Assembly: GCF_037860835.1 (NCBI RefSeq)
Contig: NZ_JBBEOG010000004.1
Coordinates: 186,001 to 250,000 of the forward strand
Direction of reading: 5' to 3'
Origin: Aquipuribacter nitratireducens
GTDB lineage: Bacteria; Actinomycetota; Actinomycetes; Actinomycetales; JBBAYJ01
Length of the DNA stretch: 64,000 nt
Position 1 is the first letter of the stretch. Each line of letters begins with the position of its first letter. This document shows positions 8,246 to 19,329 of this stretch, piece after piece. The notes under the pieces are model-generated. The model was not told the origin of the DNA and ran no database searches. It worked only from the letters and a program-made list of their open reading frames with translations. Both the position numbers and the translations under genes were made by a program.

Positions 8246-8979
8246 TGCGCCGGCTCCCCGCGACCGGTGGGTTCCTCCTCGCCTCGGGGGTCCTCGCGCT
8301 CGTCGGCTACGCGATCCTCGGCACGCAGTTCGGCTGGCCGGCGGTCCTCGACGAACCCGGCACGAGCGCCCTCGACGACTTCGTCGGCGCCGAGCAGTGG
8401 GTGCGCGCGGGCTTCTACGTGTTCCTCCTCTCCAGCGTCGTTCTCGTCCCCGCCGCCATCGGCGTGCAGGACGCGCTCACCCGCGGCGAGACCGCCGCGA
8501 AGGTCGTGACCGCGTTCGGGGTGCTCGGTGCGTTCGCGCAGACGCTCGGCTGGGTGCGCTGGCCCATCACCGTCCCCGGTCTCGCCGACCGGTGGAGCGA
8601 CCCGTCGCTGTCGGAGAGCGAGCGCGCGGCGACCGCCGCCACCTACGACCTCGTCAACACCTACGCGGGCGGCGCGCTCGGGGAGCACCTCGGGTGGCTG
8701 TTCCAGGGCGTGTGGGCCGTCGGGCTGTCGCTCATCGTGCTCCGGGCCGCCGGCCTGCCGCGGTGGTTCGGCGCCCTCGGCGTCCCGATCGCCGCCCTGT
8801 GGGCGGTCCTCGTCCCCGTCGCGACCGCGTTCGAGGCGGCCACGCTCGAGTTCTGGGCGCTCAACGTCTACACGGCCTGGTACCTGTGGGTCCTCGCGCT
8901 CGGTGCGCTGCTCGTCGCGCGCCGGGTCGGGCCACCGGCCGCGGAGAGCGGCCACGCCCCTGTGGCGGTGACGGCGTGA
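8245..8979 (+). CDS. Multi-pass membrane protein, DUF4386-like
   Basis: A 244-residue protein with about six hydrophobic segments (beginning at residues about 10-28, 54-72, 89-105, 150-168, 172-192 and 205-222). The overall pattern and the motif with RWSDPSLSESERAATAATYD before NTYAGGALGEHLGW resemble the DUF4386 family of unknown function. Its ATG overlaps the stop of the SDR gene by one base, and its own stop overlaps the next GTG, so it is the middle gene of a three-gene operon. The role is not known. Confidence 0.7.
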   Translation: MRRLPATGGFLLASGVLALVGYAILGTQFGWPAVLDEPGTSALDDFVGAEQWVRAGFYVFLLSSVVLVPAAIGVQDALTRGETAAKVVTAFGVLGAFAQTLGWVRWPITVPGLADRWSDPSLSESERAATAATYDLVNTYAGGALGEHLGWLFQGVWAVGLSLIVLRAAGLPRWFGALGVPIAALWAVLVPVATAFEAATLEFWALNVYTAWYLWVLALGALLVARRVGPPAAESGHAPVAVTA

Positions 8980-9350
8980 GGGGCGCCCTGCGCACCGCCG
9001 GTCGCTGGGGCGTGCGCGTCCTCGCCGGCGTCGGCGCGGTCCTCCTCGTCCTGACGGTCGTCGGTGCGGCGGTCGACGCGGCCGGCTTCGACCGGACCCG
9101 CGGCGGCTACGAGCCGCCCTACGAGGGGTGGACCGGCGAGCCGATCGACTGGGCCGCGGGCGCCGTCACCCCGACCGGCTTCCTCGACCCGGGACGCGTC
9201 GTCGACACGACCCTCGACTGCACGACGGGGATGATCGGGTTCGGCGTCTGGGGGGTGTCCGTCGACTTCCGCGTCGTGAGCGAGCGGGCCATCGTCGTCC
9301 ACCGCCCGCGCGAGGCGTGCGAGGCGGCAGGGTTCGACCCCCGGTTCTGA
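8976..9350 (+). CDS. Small membrane-anchored protein of unknown function
   Basis: 124 residues with one N-terminal membrane segment at about residues 13-34 and an extracytoplasmic part containing two Cys, DCTTG near residue 80 and EACEAAGF near the end, which could form a disulfide. The GTG start overlaps the TGA of the preceding gene (GTGA), the usual sign of coupling in this window. I do not recognise the family. It is the last gene of the SDR operon and is followed by a hairpin shared with the convergent gene. Confidence 0.6.
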   Translation: MRGALRTAGRWGVRVLAGVGAVLLVLTVVGAAVDAAGFDRTRGGYEPPYEGWTGEPIDWAAGAVTPTGFLDPGRVVDTTLDCTTGMIGFGVWGVSVDFRVVSERAIVVHRPREACEAAGFDPRF

Positions 9351-9381
9351 CCGGCCCTCCGGCACCGGGACGGGCGTGGGT

Positions 9382-9404
9382 CCACCTGTCAGCCCGGCAG
9401 GTGG
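9382..9404. terminator. Hairpin between convergent genes
   Basis: CCACCTG (9382-9388) pairs with CAGGTGG (9398-9404) around a nine-base loop that holds the stop codon of the leftward reductase gene. There is no T-tract. It may terminate both convergent transcripts. Confidence 0.4.
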
Positions 9405-11716
9405 GCCTGCGACGTGTCGACCGACGGCAGCGAGAGGCGGGCCGTGCGACCGGCCGTCCGCCACTCCTCGATCGGCCATCGGGCCCTGCGGGCCTCCCGG
9501 AACAGCGTGACGTCCGGGCTCACGGCGGTCGGCTTCCCGACCGCCTGGAGCATCGGCAGGTCGGAGTGGCTGTCGGCGTAGCCGTACGCCTGCGACAGGT
9601 CGGCTCCGACCAGGCCGGCGTAGCGGCGCAGCCACGCCGCCCGCGCCTCTCCGACCAGCGGCGGGCGCGTGAGGAACCCCGTGCAGCGGCCGCGGGAGTC
9701 GACGTCGAGCTCGGCGGACACGATCTCGTCGAACAGCGGTGCGAGCGGTCGGGTGATGGGCGTGACCGCGCCGGTGATGAGGACCGTCCGGTGCCCGGCG
9801 GCGCGGTGCTCCCGGACGCGTCGGATCGCCGCGCCGCTCACGCGCTCGAGGACGTGCGGGGTGAGGGTCTCGTCGACCATCTCCTCGAGCAGCCGCAGGT
9901 CGGCGCCCGCGTACCGGCGGTAGGCGCTGCGGATGAGCGCCCCGCGGTCGCGGCGCTCGGCGCGCAGGTACAGCGGCAGCCTCGCCGCGACCGCGGCGAG
10001 CTCCTTCGCGCGGCCGCGCGCCGACAGCTCCGGCAGGCGCACCCACAGGTACGTCTCGATGATGTTGGACGACAGCAGGGTGCCGTCCATGTCGAAGACC
10101 GCGAGCACCGGCGGTGCCGCCGGATCGAGCGGCTCCGCCGGGTCCCGCGGCGTGACGACCCGGGCGGTCGGCCCGCCCTGCTTGTTGCGCCGCTTGCGGA
10201 TGACGTCGTAGTCGCGGACGGCCTTCGTCACCGCAGGGCAGTGGACGTCGACGAGGTAGTGCTCCCAGTCGACGACGGCGGTGTCGAAGCCGAGCTCGGC
10301 CTTGTCGGCGTCGTCGAGGGCCTCGTGGAGGGCGAGCATGCGGTCGTCGACGAAGTAGAGCTCGACCTGCACGTAGGCGCGGTAGAGGTCCATGTACTTG
10401 CGGAGGAAGTCGAGGCGCCGCTTCTGTGTGTCGAGGGAGCGCGCCCATCCCCGCACGCGGTCGCTGCGCGGGGCGAGCGACAGCGCGCCCTCCGCCACCG
10501 AGTACGCGCGCTCGCCCGTCGCGAGCGCCCGCTCGACGATCCTCGCGCCGGGGAACCGCCACTCGGCGAGCCGCACGGCGCCGCGGGCGTCCATGTCGAA
10601 GGGGTGCCGGGCGAAGTACTCCCGGACGTAGGAGTACAGCTGCCGGAACGTCAGCGGGTTCCGCGCACCCGAGGCGAGGTGGAAGTACGCCGGCGCGCCG
10701 ACCGGCGGCGGCGTCGCCGCCACGACGACGATGGAGTTGACGACGAGGTCGATGGGGACGATGTCCATCACCGAGTCCGGCGCCGCCGGCAGCTCCGGCA
10801 GCTCCCCGCGGCCGTACGCGAGGATGATCGGGTCCGCCATCTTGAACCCCTCGATCCAGCCCGGGTGGGGCGTGGTGAGGGCGGACTCGATGATGCTCGG
10901 GCGGTAGACCGTCGTCGGGAGGACGGGGGCGGCGACCTCCTCGACGACGCGCTCGCCGAGCGCCTTGGTGAACGTGTAGACGTCGGTCCAGCCGAGGGTG
11001 CGGGCGCGCTCGCCGCCGGCGGCCTTCTGCTGCTCGAGCACCCACTCGGTGCGGCGGCGCTCGGCGTCGGCGGCCACGGCGAGCGGCCCCGCGCGGTCGT
11101 GGTCCTTCTCGGCGCGCGCGAGGAGCCTCGACAGCACGGCAGGGGTGCGGGAGGTGTCCTCGATGCGCGCGGCGACCCGCTCGGCGGCCTCGCGCTCGCT
11201 GCGCCAGTCGACGGTGTGCTCGACGGACGCCTCCATGACGGGACCGCGGCGGCGCCCGCCGACGTAGGCGGTGGAGACGTGGACGTAGTGGAGCGGGCGG
11301 TACGTGCCGTCGTCGCGCCGGGCGGCCTCGACGACCCGGTCGACGAGCCCCTTGACCCCGACGACGTTCGTCTGGAAGGCCGACTGGATCGGGGGGTCGA
11401 AGCTGACGTCGCCCGCGCAGTGGACGACGACGTCGAGGTCCGTCGGCAGCGGCGGGACGTCGTAGAGGTCGCCGGACAGCGTCTCGACGCGCGCCCTCGC
11501 GGCGTCGTCGAGGTCGGCGAAGATCGGCTTCGCGAGGAGCTTCGCGACGCGGTCCTCCGCGGGCTGGCCGGACTTCGGGCGCACCATCGCGACGACCGTG
11601 CAGCCGGGCACCGCGACGAGCAGCTTGTGGAGGAGGGCCTCGCCGACGAACCCCGTCACGCCGGTGAGGAGGATCCGCTTCCCGGCGAGTCTGTCGGCCA
11701 CGCGCATGCCCGGCAT
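9389..11716 (-). CDS. Fatty acyl-CoA reductase-like SDR fused to a HAD-IB phosphatase
   Basis: A 775-residue two-enzyme protein. The first part is an extended SDR of the fatty acyl-CoA reductase type: NADPH loop TGVTGFVGEALLHKLL near residue 15, VHVSTAYVGG, and catalytic YTFTK near residue 250, followed by a C-terminal reductase region. From about residue 555 comes a SerB-like HAD phosphatase: FDMDGTLLSSN (nucleophile and acid Asp), LITGAV (motif II) and YADSHSDLP (metal Asp). A likely role is in lipid or wax metabolism, reducing an acyl group and dephosphorylating a lipid or small molecule. ATG 11716 was chosen for its AGGTGG upstream; ATG 11707 is possible, and the open frame further left looks non-coding. 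Single gene, divergent from fbaA. Confidence 0.8.
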   Translation of the reverse strand: MPGMRVADRLAGKRILLTGVTGFVGEALLHKLLVAVPGCTVVAMVRPKSGQPAEDRVAKLLAKPIFADLDDAARARVETLSGDLYDVPPLPTDLDVVVHCAGDVSFDPPIQSAFQTNVVGVKGLVDRVVEAARRDDGTYRPLHYVHVSTAYVGGRRRGPVMEASVEHTVDWRSEREAAERVAARIEDTSRTPAVLSRLLARAEKDHDRAGPLAVAADAERRRTEWVLEQQKAAGGERARTLGWTDVYTFTKALGERVVEEVAAPVLPTTVYRPSIIESALTTPHPGWIEGFKMADPIILAYGRGELPELPAAPDSVMDIVPIDLVVNSIVVVAATPPPVGAPAYFHLASGARNPLTFRQLYSYVREYFARHPFDMDARGAVRLAEWRFPGARIVERALATGERAYSVAEGALSLAPRSDRVRGWARSLDTQKRRLDFLRKYMDLYRAYVQVELYFVDDRMLALHEALDDADKAELGFDTAVVDWEHYLVDVHCPAVTKAVRDYDVIRKRRNKQGGPTARVVTPRDPAEPLDPAAPPVLAVFDMDGTLLSSNIIETYLWVRLPELSARGRAKELAAVAARLPLYLRAERRDRGALIRSAYRRYAGADLRLLEEMVDETLTPHVLERVSGAAIRRVREHRAAGHRTVLITGAVTPITRPLAPLFDEIVSAELDVDSRGRCTGFLTRPPLVGEARAAWLRRYAGLVGADLSQAYGYADSHSDLPMLQAVGKPTAVSPDVTLFREARRARWPIEEWRTAGRTARLSLPSVDTSQAHLPG

Positions 11717-11874
11717 CCAACCACCTGGCGTGGGGTCGTCCTGGGCGGCGCCCGCCCGCCCGGCCGTCGGGACACCGGCGAGGAACCGGGCGCCGTGCGT
11801 GGAAGGATCGGGCCCGAGCGTGACCTGGGCCACAGGCCACGACGAGGCACCCCCGAGCCCTGAGGAGGCACGCG

Positions 11875-12909
<1,035 letters not shown>

Positions 12910-12930
12910 CCGGGGCGCCGGGTGGCGGGT

Positions 12931-12953
12931 GGCGGCGCTCAGGCGTCGCCGCC
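12931..12953. terminator. Hairpin between convergent fbaA and the STAS gene
   Basis: GGCGGCG (12931-12937) and CGCCGCC (12947-12953) can pair around nine bases that include the STAS stop codon. There is no T-tract. Same layout as the hairpin at 9382-9404. Confidence 0.35.
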
Positions 12954-13412
12954 CGCCTCCTGCTCCTCGCCCCGGCCGCCGCTCCCGGCGCGGTCCGCAC
13001 CACCGGGGTCGCCGCTGCGGACGACGTCGAGCAGCGACGAGATCCGCGTGGTGTCGATGAGGAACTGCACGACGTCGGGCGGGTCGATGAGCACCACCCG
13101 ACGCGGCGCGCGGGAGGCGAGCCGTGCGAGGAACGCGACGCCCGTGGAGTCCATGAACGTCACGAGGTGGCTGTCGACCTCGATGGGCCGCGACGTCGAG
13201 AGCGCGTCCTCCGCGGCCTCGAGGAGGTCCGGTCCCAGCTCGGCGTCGATCTCGCCCGTGAGGACGACCCGGGTCGTGCCGGGCTCGAAGAGCACGTGCA
13301 CGGAGCCGGGGTCGACCGGACGCACGGGGTAGGCGTCGCCCGCTCGGGGGTCCGACGCGGGGCGACCGCCCGGTTGCCCGGTCGGCTGACCCGTCTGGTC
13401 ATCCGGTGTCAT
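12939..13412 (-). CDS. STAS-domain anti-sigma factor antagonist
   Basis: A 157-residue SpoIIAA/RsbV-type protein. The STAS domain covers about residues 37-140; the phosphorylatable Ser is Ser89 in FMDSTGVAFL. In partner-switching systems the unphosphorylated form binds an anti-sigma kinase and frees a sigma factor. The N- and C-terminal tails are Gly/Pro/Asp-rich and probably disordered. GGGAG precedes the ATG. The divergent neighbour encodes both a PP2C phosphatase and a HATPase domain, the enzymes that would dephosphorylate and phosphorylate such a Ser, so the two genes probably form one switch. Confidence 0.85.
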   Translation of the reverse strand: MTPDDQTGQPTGQPGGRPASDPRAGDAYPVRPVDPGSVHVLFEPGTTRVVLTGEIDAELGPDLLEAAEDALSTSRPIEVDSHLVTFMDSTGVAFLARLASRAPRRVVLIDPPDVVQFLIDTTRISSLLDVVRSGDPGGADRAGSGGRGEEQEAGGDA

Positions 13413-13521
13413 CCTGCTCCCTGGTGCGGTGTCGCGACCGCTGCGCGCGTTGCGGGCACGCTAGCAAGACCGCGAGGATGCCGGGGCCCCCAGCCCCGGG
13501 GGGAAGAGACGAGGAGCCGGC

Positions 13522-16203
13522 GTGCCGTTGAGCAACCTGCCGCGCGTCATGCACGAGGCCGACGCCGCGGTGCTCGTCGTCGACCTCGCGACGAGCCGGG
13601 TCGAGTACGCCAACCTCAAGGCCGTCGCCATGGCCGGCAACCACGCCCTGCCCGTCGGGGTCGACGAGTGGGGCCGGCTCGCGGGGCTCGTCGACCCCGA
13701 GGGCGAGGACCTCGCGGGCACCGACGGCCCCCTCTCGCGCGTCGCGCGCGGCGAGCCCGTCGCCGGGGAGCTCATCCGACGTGAACCCGGTCGTGCCTCC
13801 GACGCGGCGGGGGACGAGCAGGAGCGCCAGAGCGCCGAGGCGGGCGGCGTCGTCGACGACGTCGTCGGCCCGCTGTGGGTGACGGGCTTCCCCCTGGGAG
13901 CCGACCTCGGTGGCCGCGCGCTCGTCGTCTTCATGCGGCTGACGGCGTCCTCCCGACCCGACCTCGGCCCGGCTGCGCAGGAGGCCGCCGACGCCGCCGG
14001 GCGGGCCGCGGAGGAGGCCCGCGTCCAGGCGGCGGCGCTGCGGGACCGCGCCGTCATCGCCACCGACCTGTCCTTCACGATCTCCGACCCGTCGAAGCCG
14101 GACAACCCCCTCGTGTGGGTCAACCCCGCGTTCACGCGGACGACGGGCTACGGCGTCGACGACGTCCTGGGGCTCAACTGCCGCTTCCTCCAGGGCCCGG
14201 ACACCGACCGCGCCGCCGTCAACCGCATCCGCGAGGCGCTGCGCGCGGGCGAGCCGATCGTCGAGACGCTCCTCAACTACCGCAAGGACGGCACCGCCTT
14301 CTGGAACCAGGTGTCGATCAGCCCCGTCCTCGACGCCGAGGGCCGGCTCGTCAACTTCGTCGGGGTGCAGGCCGACGTCACCGAGCGCGTCCTCGTGCAG
14401 GAGCAGCGCGAGCGGGCCCTCGCCGCGGAGAAGCGCGCCCGCGCCGGGCTCGTGCTGCTCGACCGCGTGAGCGACGCCGTCATCGAGCTCGACGCCGCGG
14501 CGTCGATGACGCGGCTCGCGCGGGTGCTCACCGAGACCATCGCCCCCTGGGCGGCCGTCGTCCAGCTCGACCGCTCGGTCGAGGTCGTCGCGGCCTCCGG
14601 GCCCGGGCTGCCCGAGCTCGTCGGGGTGCAGCGGCGCGTCGGTCCGCCTCGTGACGAGGACCCGGAGGAGGACCCCCTGCGCGCGGTCCTCGACGGCGGC
14701 GCCGACGAGGCCGTCGTCGACCTGTCGCGGCCGTACGGCACGGGCACCGTGACGGGCTGGTTCGCCGCGACGGTCGCGGGCCGGGCCGAGGGGCTGTACG
14801 TCGCGCTGCCGCTGGTGGGCCGCGGGAACGTCATCGCGGTGCTGCTGGTCGGGCTCGGCGGCGGGGCCGACGACGAGCTCGAGGCCGCGCTGACCGCCGA
14901 CGAGGACCAGCGCAAGCTCATCCGCGTCGCCGCCCGGCGCACCGGGCTCGCCCTGGAGAACGCCCGCCTGTACGCCCGCGAGCACGCGCTCGCCGAGACC
15001 CTCCAGCGCTCGATGCTGCCCGAGCGCTCGAGCATCCCCGGCCTCGACGTGTGGGCGCACTACATGCCGAACGTCGACCACGCCCAGGTCGGCGGCGACT
15101 GGTTCGACGTCCTGCCGATCGCCGACGACATCGCCGGCGTCGTCGTGGGGGACGTCGTCGGGCACGACGTCGAGGCCGCCGCGACGATGGGCCAGCTCCG
15201 CTCGGTCGTGCGCTCCTACGCCTACGAGCTCGAGGACCCCGGCAGCGTCCTCATGCGCGTCGACCACCTCGCGAGCGGCATGGGCATCGCCCGCATGGCG
15301 AGCGTCGTCCTCATGAGCCTGCACCGGCGCGACGACGGGGAGTGGGACCTCTCGTGGTCCTCCGCGGGGCACCTGCCGCCGCTGCTGTGCCGACCGACCG
15401 GGACGGCGGGCGACGGGGCGGCGGGGTACACCGTGCGGGCGCTGTCCGACGCGGTCGGCACCCTCATCGGCCTCGTCGACGGCCCGCGGCAGTCCGGCGC
15501 CACGCGGCTGCACCCGGGCGACGTCGTCGTCGCCTACACCGACGGGCTCATCGAGCGCCGCTCCCGGCCGATGCCCGACGGGCTGCGGCTGCTGGAGGAC
15601 GTCCTGCGGCGGACGACCGCCCGGGACGCGGCCGCGGTCGGGGAGCGGCTGCTCGCCGAGCTCGGGGACTCCCCGGAGGACGACACCGCCGTCGTCGTGC
15701 TCCGCGTGCCCGTCGACGTCACGGAGCTGCCGTCGCCGCGCAGCGCCGCCCCGCGGCAGCGGCGCTGGCAGCTGCCGAGCGACCCCAGCAGCGTCGGCAA
15801 GGCGCGGCACGCGACCCTGCGCGCGTGCGCGGTGTGGGGGGTGCCGCGGGCGCAGGTGGCGGAGGTCGTCGTCTCCGAGCTCGTCGCCAACGCGGTGCTC
15901 CACGGGTGGGGGGTCGTCCAGCTCCGCCTCTTCGAGACGGGCACCGGACTGCGCGTCGAGGTCGAGGACGGCAACCCGGAGCCGCCGCGGCTCGTGCCGG
16001 CCCGCCCGCTCGGCGAGGGCGGCCACGGCCTGCACGTCGTCGGGGAGGTCGCCCGCTGGGGCTGGTCGCCGACGCGCACCGGCAAGCTCGTGTGGGCGCA
16101 CCTCGCCACCGAGGCTGCCCACCACGACGCGACGGGCGCCCGGACCGGCTTCTCGTCCACCACCCACACCACGTCCCAGACCGGCCCGGAGGCCTCCCCG
16201 TGA
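13522..16203 (+). CDS. PAS-LOV-GAF-SpoIIE phosphatase-HATPase light-responsive partner-switching protein
   Basis: An 893-residue multidomain regulator. Domains in order: degenerate PAS (about 1-140); LOV domain (about 175-300) with the canonical GLNCRFLQGPDTD, so Cys220 should form the blue-light flavin adduct, plus NYRKDGTAFWN and VGVQADVTER; GAF (about 310-485); SpoIIE/RsbU PP2C phosphatase (about 490-725) with GGDWFD (Asp526) and VGDVVGHD; and an RsbW-like HATPase (about 745-870) with SELVANAVLHG and GHGLHVV. It would dephosphorylate and rephosphorylate a STAS antagonist, setting the free level of a sigma factor by blue light. The GTG start has GAGGAG upstream. The divergent STAS protein is the obvious substrate. 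The last codons overlap the DUF3151 gene. Confidence 0.9.
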   Translation: MPLSNLPRVMHEADAAVLVVDLATSRVEYANLKAVAMAGNHALPVGVDEWGRLAGLVDPEGEDLAGTDGPLSRVARGEPVAGELIRREPGRASDAAGDEQERQSAEAGGVVDDVVGPLWVTGFPLGADLGGRALVVFMRLTASSRPDLGPAAQEAADAAGRAAEEARVQAAALRDRAVIATDLSFTISDPSKPDNPLVWVNPAFTRTTGYGVDDVLGLNCRFLQGPDTDRAAVNRIREALRAGEPIVETLLNYRKDGTAFWNQVSISPVLDAEGRLVNFVGVQADVTERVLVQEQRERALAAEKRARAGLVLLDRVSDAVIELDAAASMTRLARVLTETIAPWAAVVQLDRSVEVVAASGPGLPELVGVQRRVGPPRDEDPEEDPLRAVLDGGADEAVVDLSRPYGTGTVTGWFAATVAGRAEGLYVALPLVGRGNVIAVLLVGLGGGADDELEAALTADEDQRKLIRVAARRTGLALENARLYAREHALAETLQRSMLPERSSIPGLDVWAHYMPNVDHAQVGGDWFDVLPIADDIAGVVVGDVVGHDVEAAATMGQLRSVVRSYAYELEDPGSVLMRVDHLASGMGIARMASVVLMSLHRRDDGEWDLSWSSAGHLPPLLCRPTGTAGDGAAGYTVRALSDAVGTLIGLVDGPRQSGATRLHPGDVVVAYTDGLIERRSRPMPDGLRLLEDVLRRTTARDAAAVGERLLAELGDSPEDDTAVVVLRVPVDVTELPSPRSAAPRQRRWQLPSDPSSVGKARHATLRACAVWGVPRAQVAEVVVSELVANAVLHGWGVVQLRLFETGTGLRVEVEDGNPEPPRLVPARPLGEGGHGLHVVGEVARWGWSPTRTGKLVWAHLATEAAHHDATGARTGFSSTTHTTSQTGPEASP

Positions 16204-16661
16204 CCACGCCCCACCAGCCCGGCGCCGACCTGCTCGGCGGACCCGCCCCCACGTACCTGCCCGCGGAGCTGTCGGAGCCGGCCGAGGCGGCCCTGGGGGC
16301 CGGTGAGCCCGCAGCCTCCGTCGCCGCCGCGCAGCCCGCCTCCAGCCTGCCGTGGGCCGTGCTCGCCGAGCAGGCCCTCGCGGGCGCCGACGACGCCCGC
16401 GCGGCCGGCGACGACGCCGCCCGGCTCGCCCACGCGGTCGCGGCGTACGCCTACGCCCGCACCGGCTACCACCGGGGGCTCGACGCGCTGCGTCGTGCGG
16501 GGTGGAAGGGCCGTGGCCCCGTGCCGTGGGAGCACGCGCCCAACCGCGGCTACCTGCGCAGCGTGCGGGCGCTCGCCGGCGCGGCGGCGCACGTCGGGGA
16601 GACCGCGGAGGTCGAGCGGCTCGGTGACCTGCTGCGCGACGGCGACCCCTCGATCGCCTGA
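16200..16661 (+). CDS. DUF3151 family protein
   Basis: 153 residues. The core (about 45-150) has the family look: PWAVLAEQAL, AYAYARTGYHRGLDALRRAGWKG, VPWEHAPNRGYLRSVRAL. The function of DUF3151 is unknown; it is common in actinobacteria. The GTG overlaps the TGA of the large LOV protein gene, implying co-translation, although elsewhere this family is usually near fbaA, which lies a short distance to the left here. A hairpin follows. Confidence 0.8.
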   Translation: MTTPHQPGADLLGGPAPTYLPAELSEPAEAALGAGEPAASVAAAQPASSLPWAVLAEQALAGADDARAAGDDAARLAHAVAAYAYARTGYHRGLDALRRAGWKGRGPVPWEHAPNRGYLRSVRALAGAAAHVGETAEVERLGDLLRDGDPSIA

Positions 16662-16711
16662 GCGTATCGGGGGCTGAGGGGCCGCGCGCCGTCGGCGTCG
16701 CGGCCCCCGGC

Positions 16712-16733
16712 GGTCCCGGACCCCTTCGGGACC
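16712..16733 (+). terminator. Hairpin after the DUF3151 gene
   Basis: GGTCCCG (16712-16718) and CGGGACC (16727-16733), a perfect seven-base stem with an eight-base loop. No T-tract follows. Placement between two genes on the same strand suggests a terminator. Confidence 0.45.
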
Positions 16734-16773
16734 ACCCGCCGGCCACCTCGCAGCAACCCGGCGCGCGCCCAGT

Positions 16774-17874
16774 GTGACGTGCGCGACCCCCGCTCCGGAA
16801 GGCGCCGCTCCGGGTGCCGCCCGGCGCGACGCACCCGACACTGACCCGGTGACCCTCCTCGACACCTCCGGCACGGTCGTCGTCGTCGGTGCGGGCATCG
16901 CCGGCGTCGAGTGCGCCCGGCAGCTGCACCGTGCGGGCGTGCCCGTCCGGCTCCTCGACCGGGGGCACCGGATCTCCGGCCGGATGGGCGCCCGGACCGT
17001 CGACAGCGTCCAGGGCCGCCACGTCGTCGACCTCGGCGCGTCGTACTTCACCGTCCGCGACGACGAGTTCCGGGAGGTCGCCGACGACTGGGAGCGGCGC
17101 GGGCTCGCGCGACCGTGGACCGACACCTTCCACCTCTCCGACGGCACGCGCCTCGTCGGCACGAAGGTCGGTCCCGTGCGGTGGGCGGCCGGCGGCGGGC
17201 TGCGCTCCCTCGTGGAGGACCTCGCCGACGGCCTCGACGTCGTCCACCCGTACGACGCGGTGGAGGTCGTCCGCGACGGCGACGGGGTCCGCGTCGACGG
17301 GCAGCGCTACCGGGCCGCGGTGCTCGCGATGCCCGACCCGCAGGTGCGCGACCTCGTCGACCCGGCGCTCGGCGACGAGCTGCTCGGGTCGGAGGCGTGG
17401 GCGTGGCGGCCGACCGTCGCCGTCCTCGCCGGCTGGTCCGGGCGCTGGTGGCCCGAGCTGGACGGCGTGTTCGTCTCGGACTCTCCCGTCGTCGAGTGGG
17501 TCGCCGACGACGGCAGGCGCCGCGGTGACGACGCGCCCGTCCTCGTCGCCCACACCACCGGCGTGTTCGCCGCCCGCCACCTCGACGACCCCGCCGAGGC
17601 AGTGACCCCCGTCCTCGCCGCGCTCGGGGAGGTGCTGGGCCGTCACCAGCCCGTCCCGGAGCCCGAGTGGGCCCGCGCGCACCGCTGGTCGCTCGCGAGC
17701 CCCACCCGCCCCCGGCCCGCGCCCGACTTCGTCCTCGACACGACCGGCACGGTCGGGGTGTGCGGCGACGGCTGGGGCGAGCGGTCCCGGGTGGAGGCGG
17801 CGTGGCTGTCGGGGCACCGCCTCGGCCGCGAGCTGGCCGCCCGGCTGGGCGGTCGCGTCGAGCAGGCCGTCTGA
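16774..17874 (+). CDS. Renalase-like FAD-dependent oxidoreductase
   Basis: A 366-residue flavoprotein. The FAD-binding loop is VVVVGAGIAGVECARQL near residue 30, followed by DRGHRISGRMGARTVD and HVVDLGASYFTVRD, the pattern of renalase-like amine oxidase relatives. Near the C-terminus GVCGDGWGERSRVEAAWLSGH is the second FAD-contact region. The reaction is not known; bacterial members of this group oxidise reduced nicotinamide isomers. The start is uncertain: GTG 16774 and GTG 16849 are in frame and neither has a clear ribosome binding site; the shorter form would begin only a few residues before the FAD motif. It precedes purA but shows no functional link. Confidence 0.8.
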   Translation: MTCATPAPEGAAPGAARRDAPDTDPVTLLDTSGTVVVVGAGIAGVECARQLHRAGVPVRLLDRGHRISGRMGARTVDSVQGRHVVDLGASYFTVRDDEFREVADDWERRGLARPWTDTFHLSDGTRLVGTKVGPVRWAAGGGLRSLVEDLADGLDVVHPYDAVEVVRDGDGVRVDGQRYRAAVLAMPDPQVRDLVDPALGDELLGSEAWAWRPTVAVLAGWSGRWWPELDGVFVSDSPVVEWVADDGRRRGDDAPVLVAHTTGVFAARHLDDPAEAVTPVLAALGEVLGRHQPVPEPEWARAHRWSLASPTRPRPAPDFVLDTTGTVGVCGDGWGERSRVEAAWLSGHRLGRELAARLGGRVEQAV

Positions 17875-19248
<1,374 letters not shown>

Positions 19249-19296
19249 CCTCAGGCCCGCGGAGCGGCATTACGCCGGACGGGCCCCCGAATTGTC

Positions 19297-19327
19297 GTTA
19301 GCCGCGGTAACTGTTACCGTCGCTAAC
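19297..19327. promoter_or_regulatory. 31-bp nested palindrome before the MFS transporter gene
   Basis: Two inverted repeats share one centre at 19312: inner CGGTAAC-T-GTTACCG (19305-19319) and outer GTTAGC (19297-19302) with GCTAAC (19322-19327). It ends two bases before the GTG start of the transporter gene and overlaps TACCGT (19315-19320), the only plausible -10 box. This looks like a strong operator, with four related half-sites of the type GTTANC. The regulator is not adjacent. Confidence 0.65.
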
Positions 19328-19329
19328 CA

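Noticed and set aside
11717-11833. N-terminal extension of the reductase-HAD protein
   Set aside because: The added 39 residues are Pro/Gly/Ala-rich and lie in the divergent promoter region of fbaA; ATG 11716 has a ribosome binding site.
13399-17817. A 1472-codon minus-strand frame over the LOV protein gene, and similar very long reverse frames over other genes
   Set aside because: Long antisense frames are expected at this GC content because stops are rare. Their products are Arg/Gly/Pro-rich and the opposite strand has clear domains.
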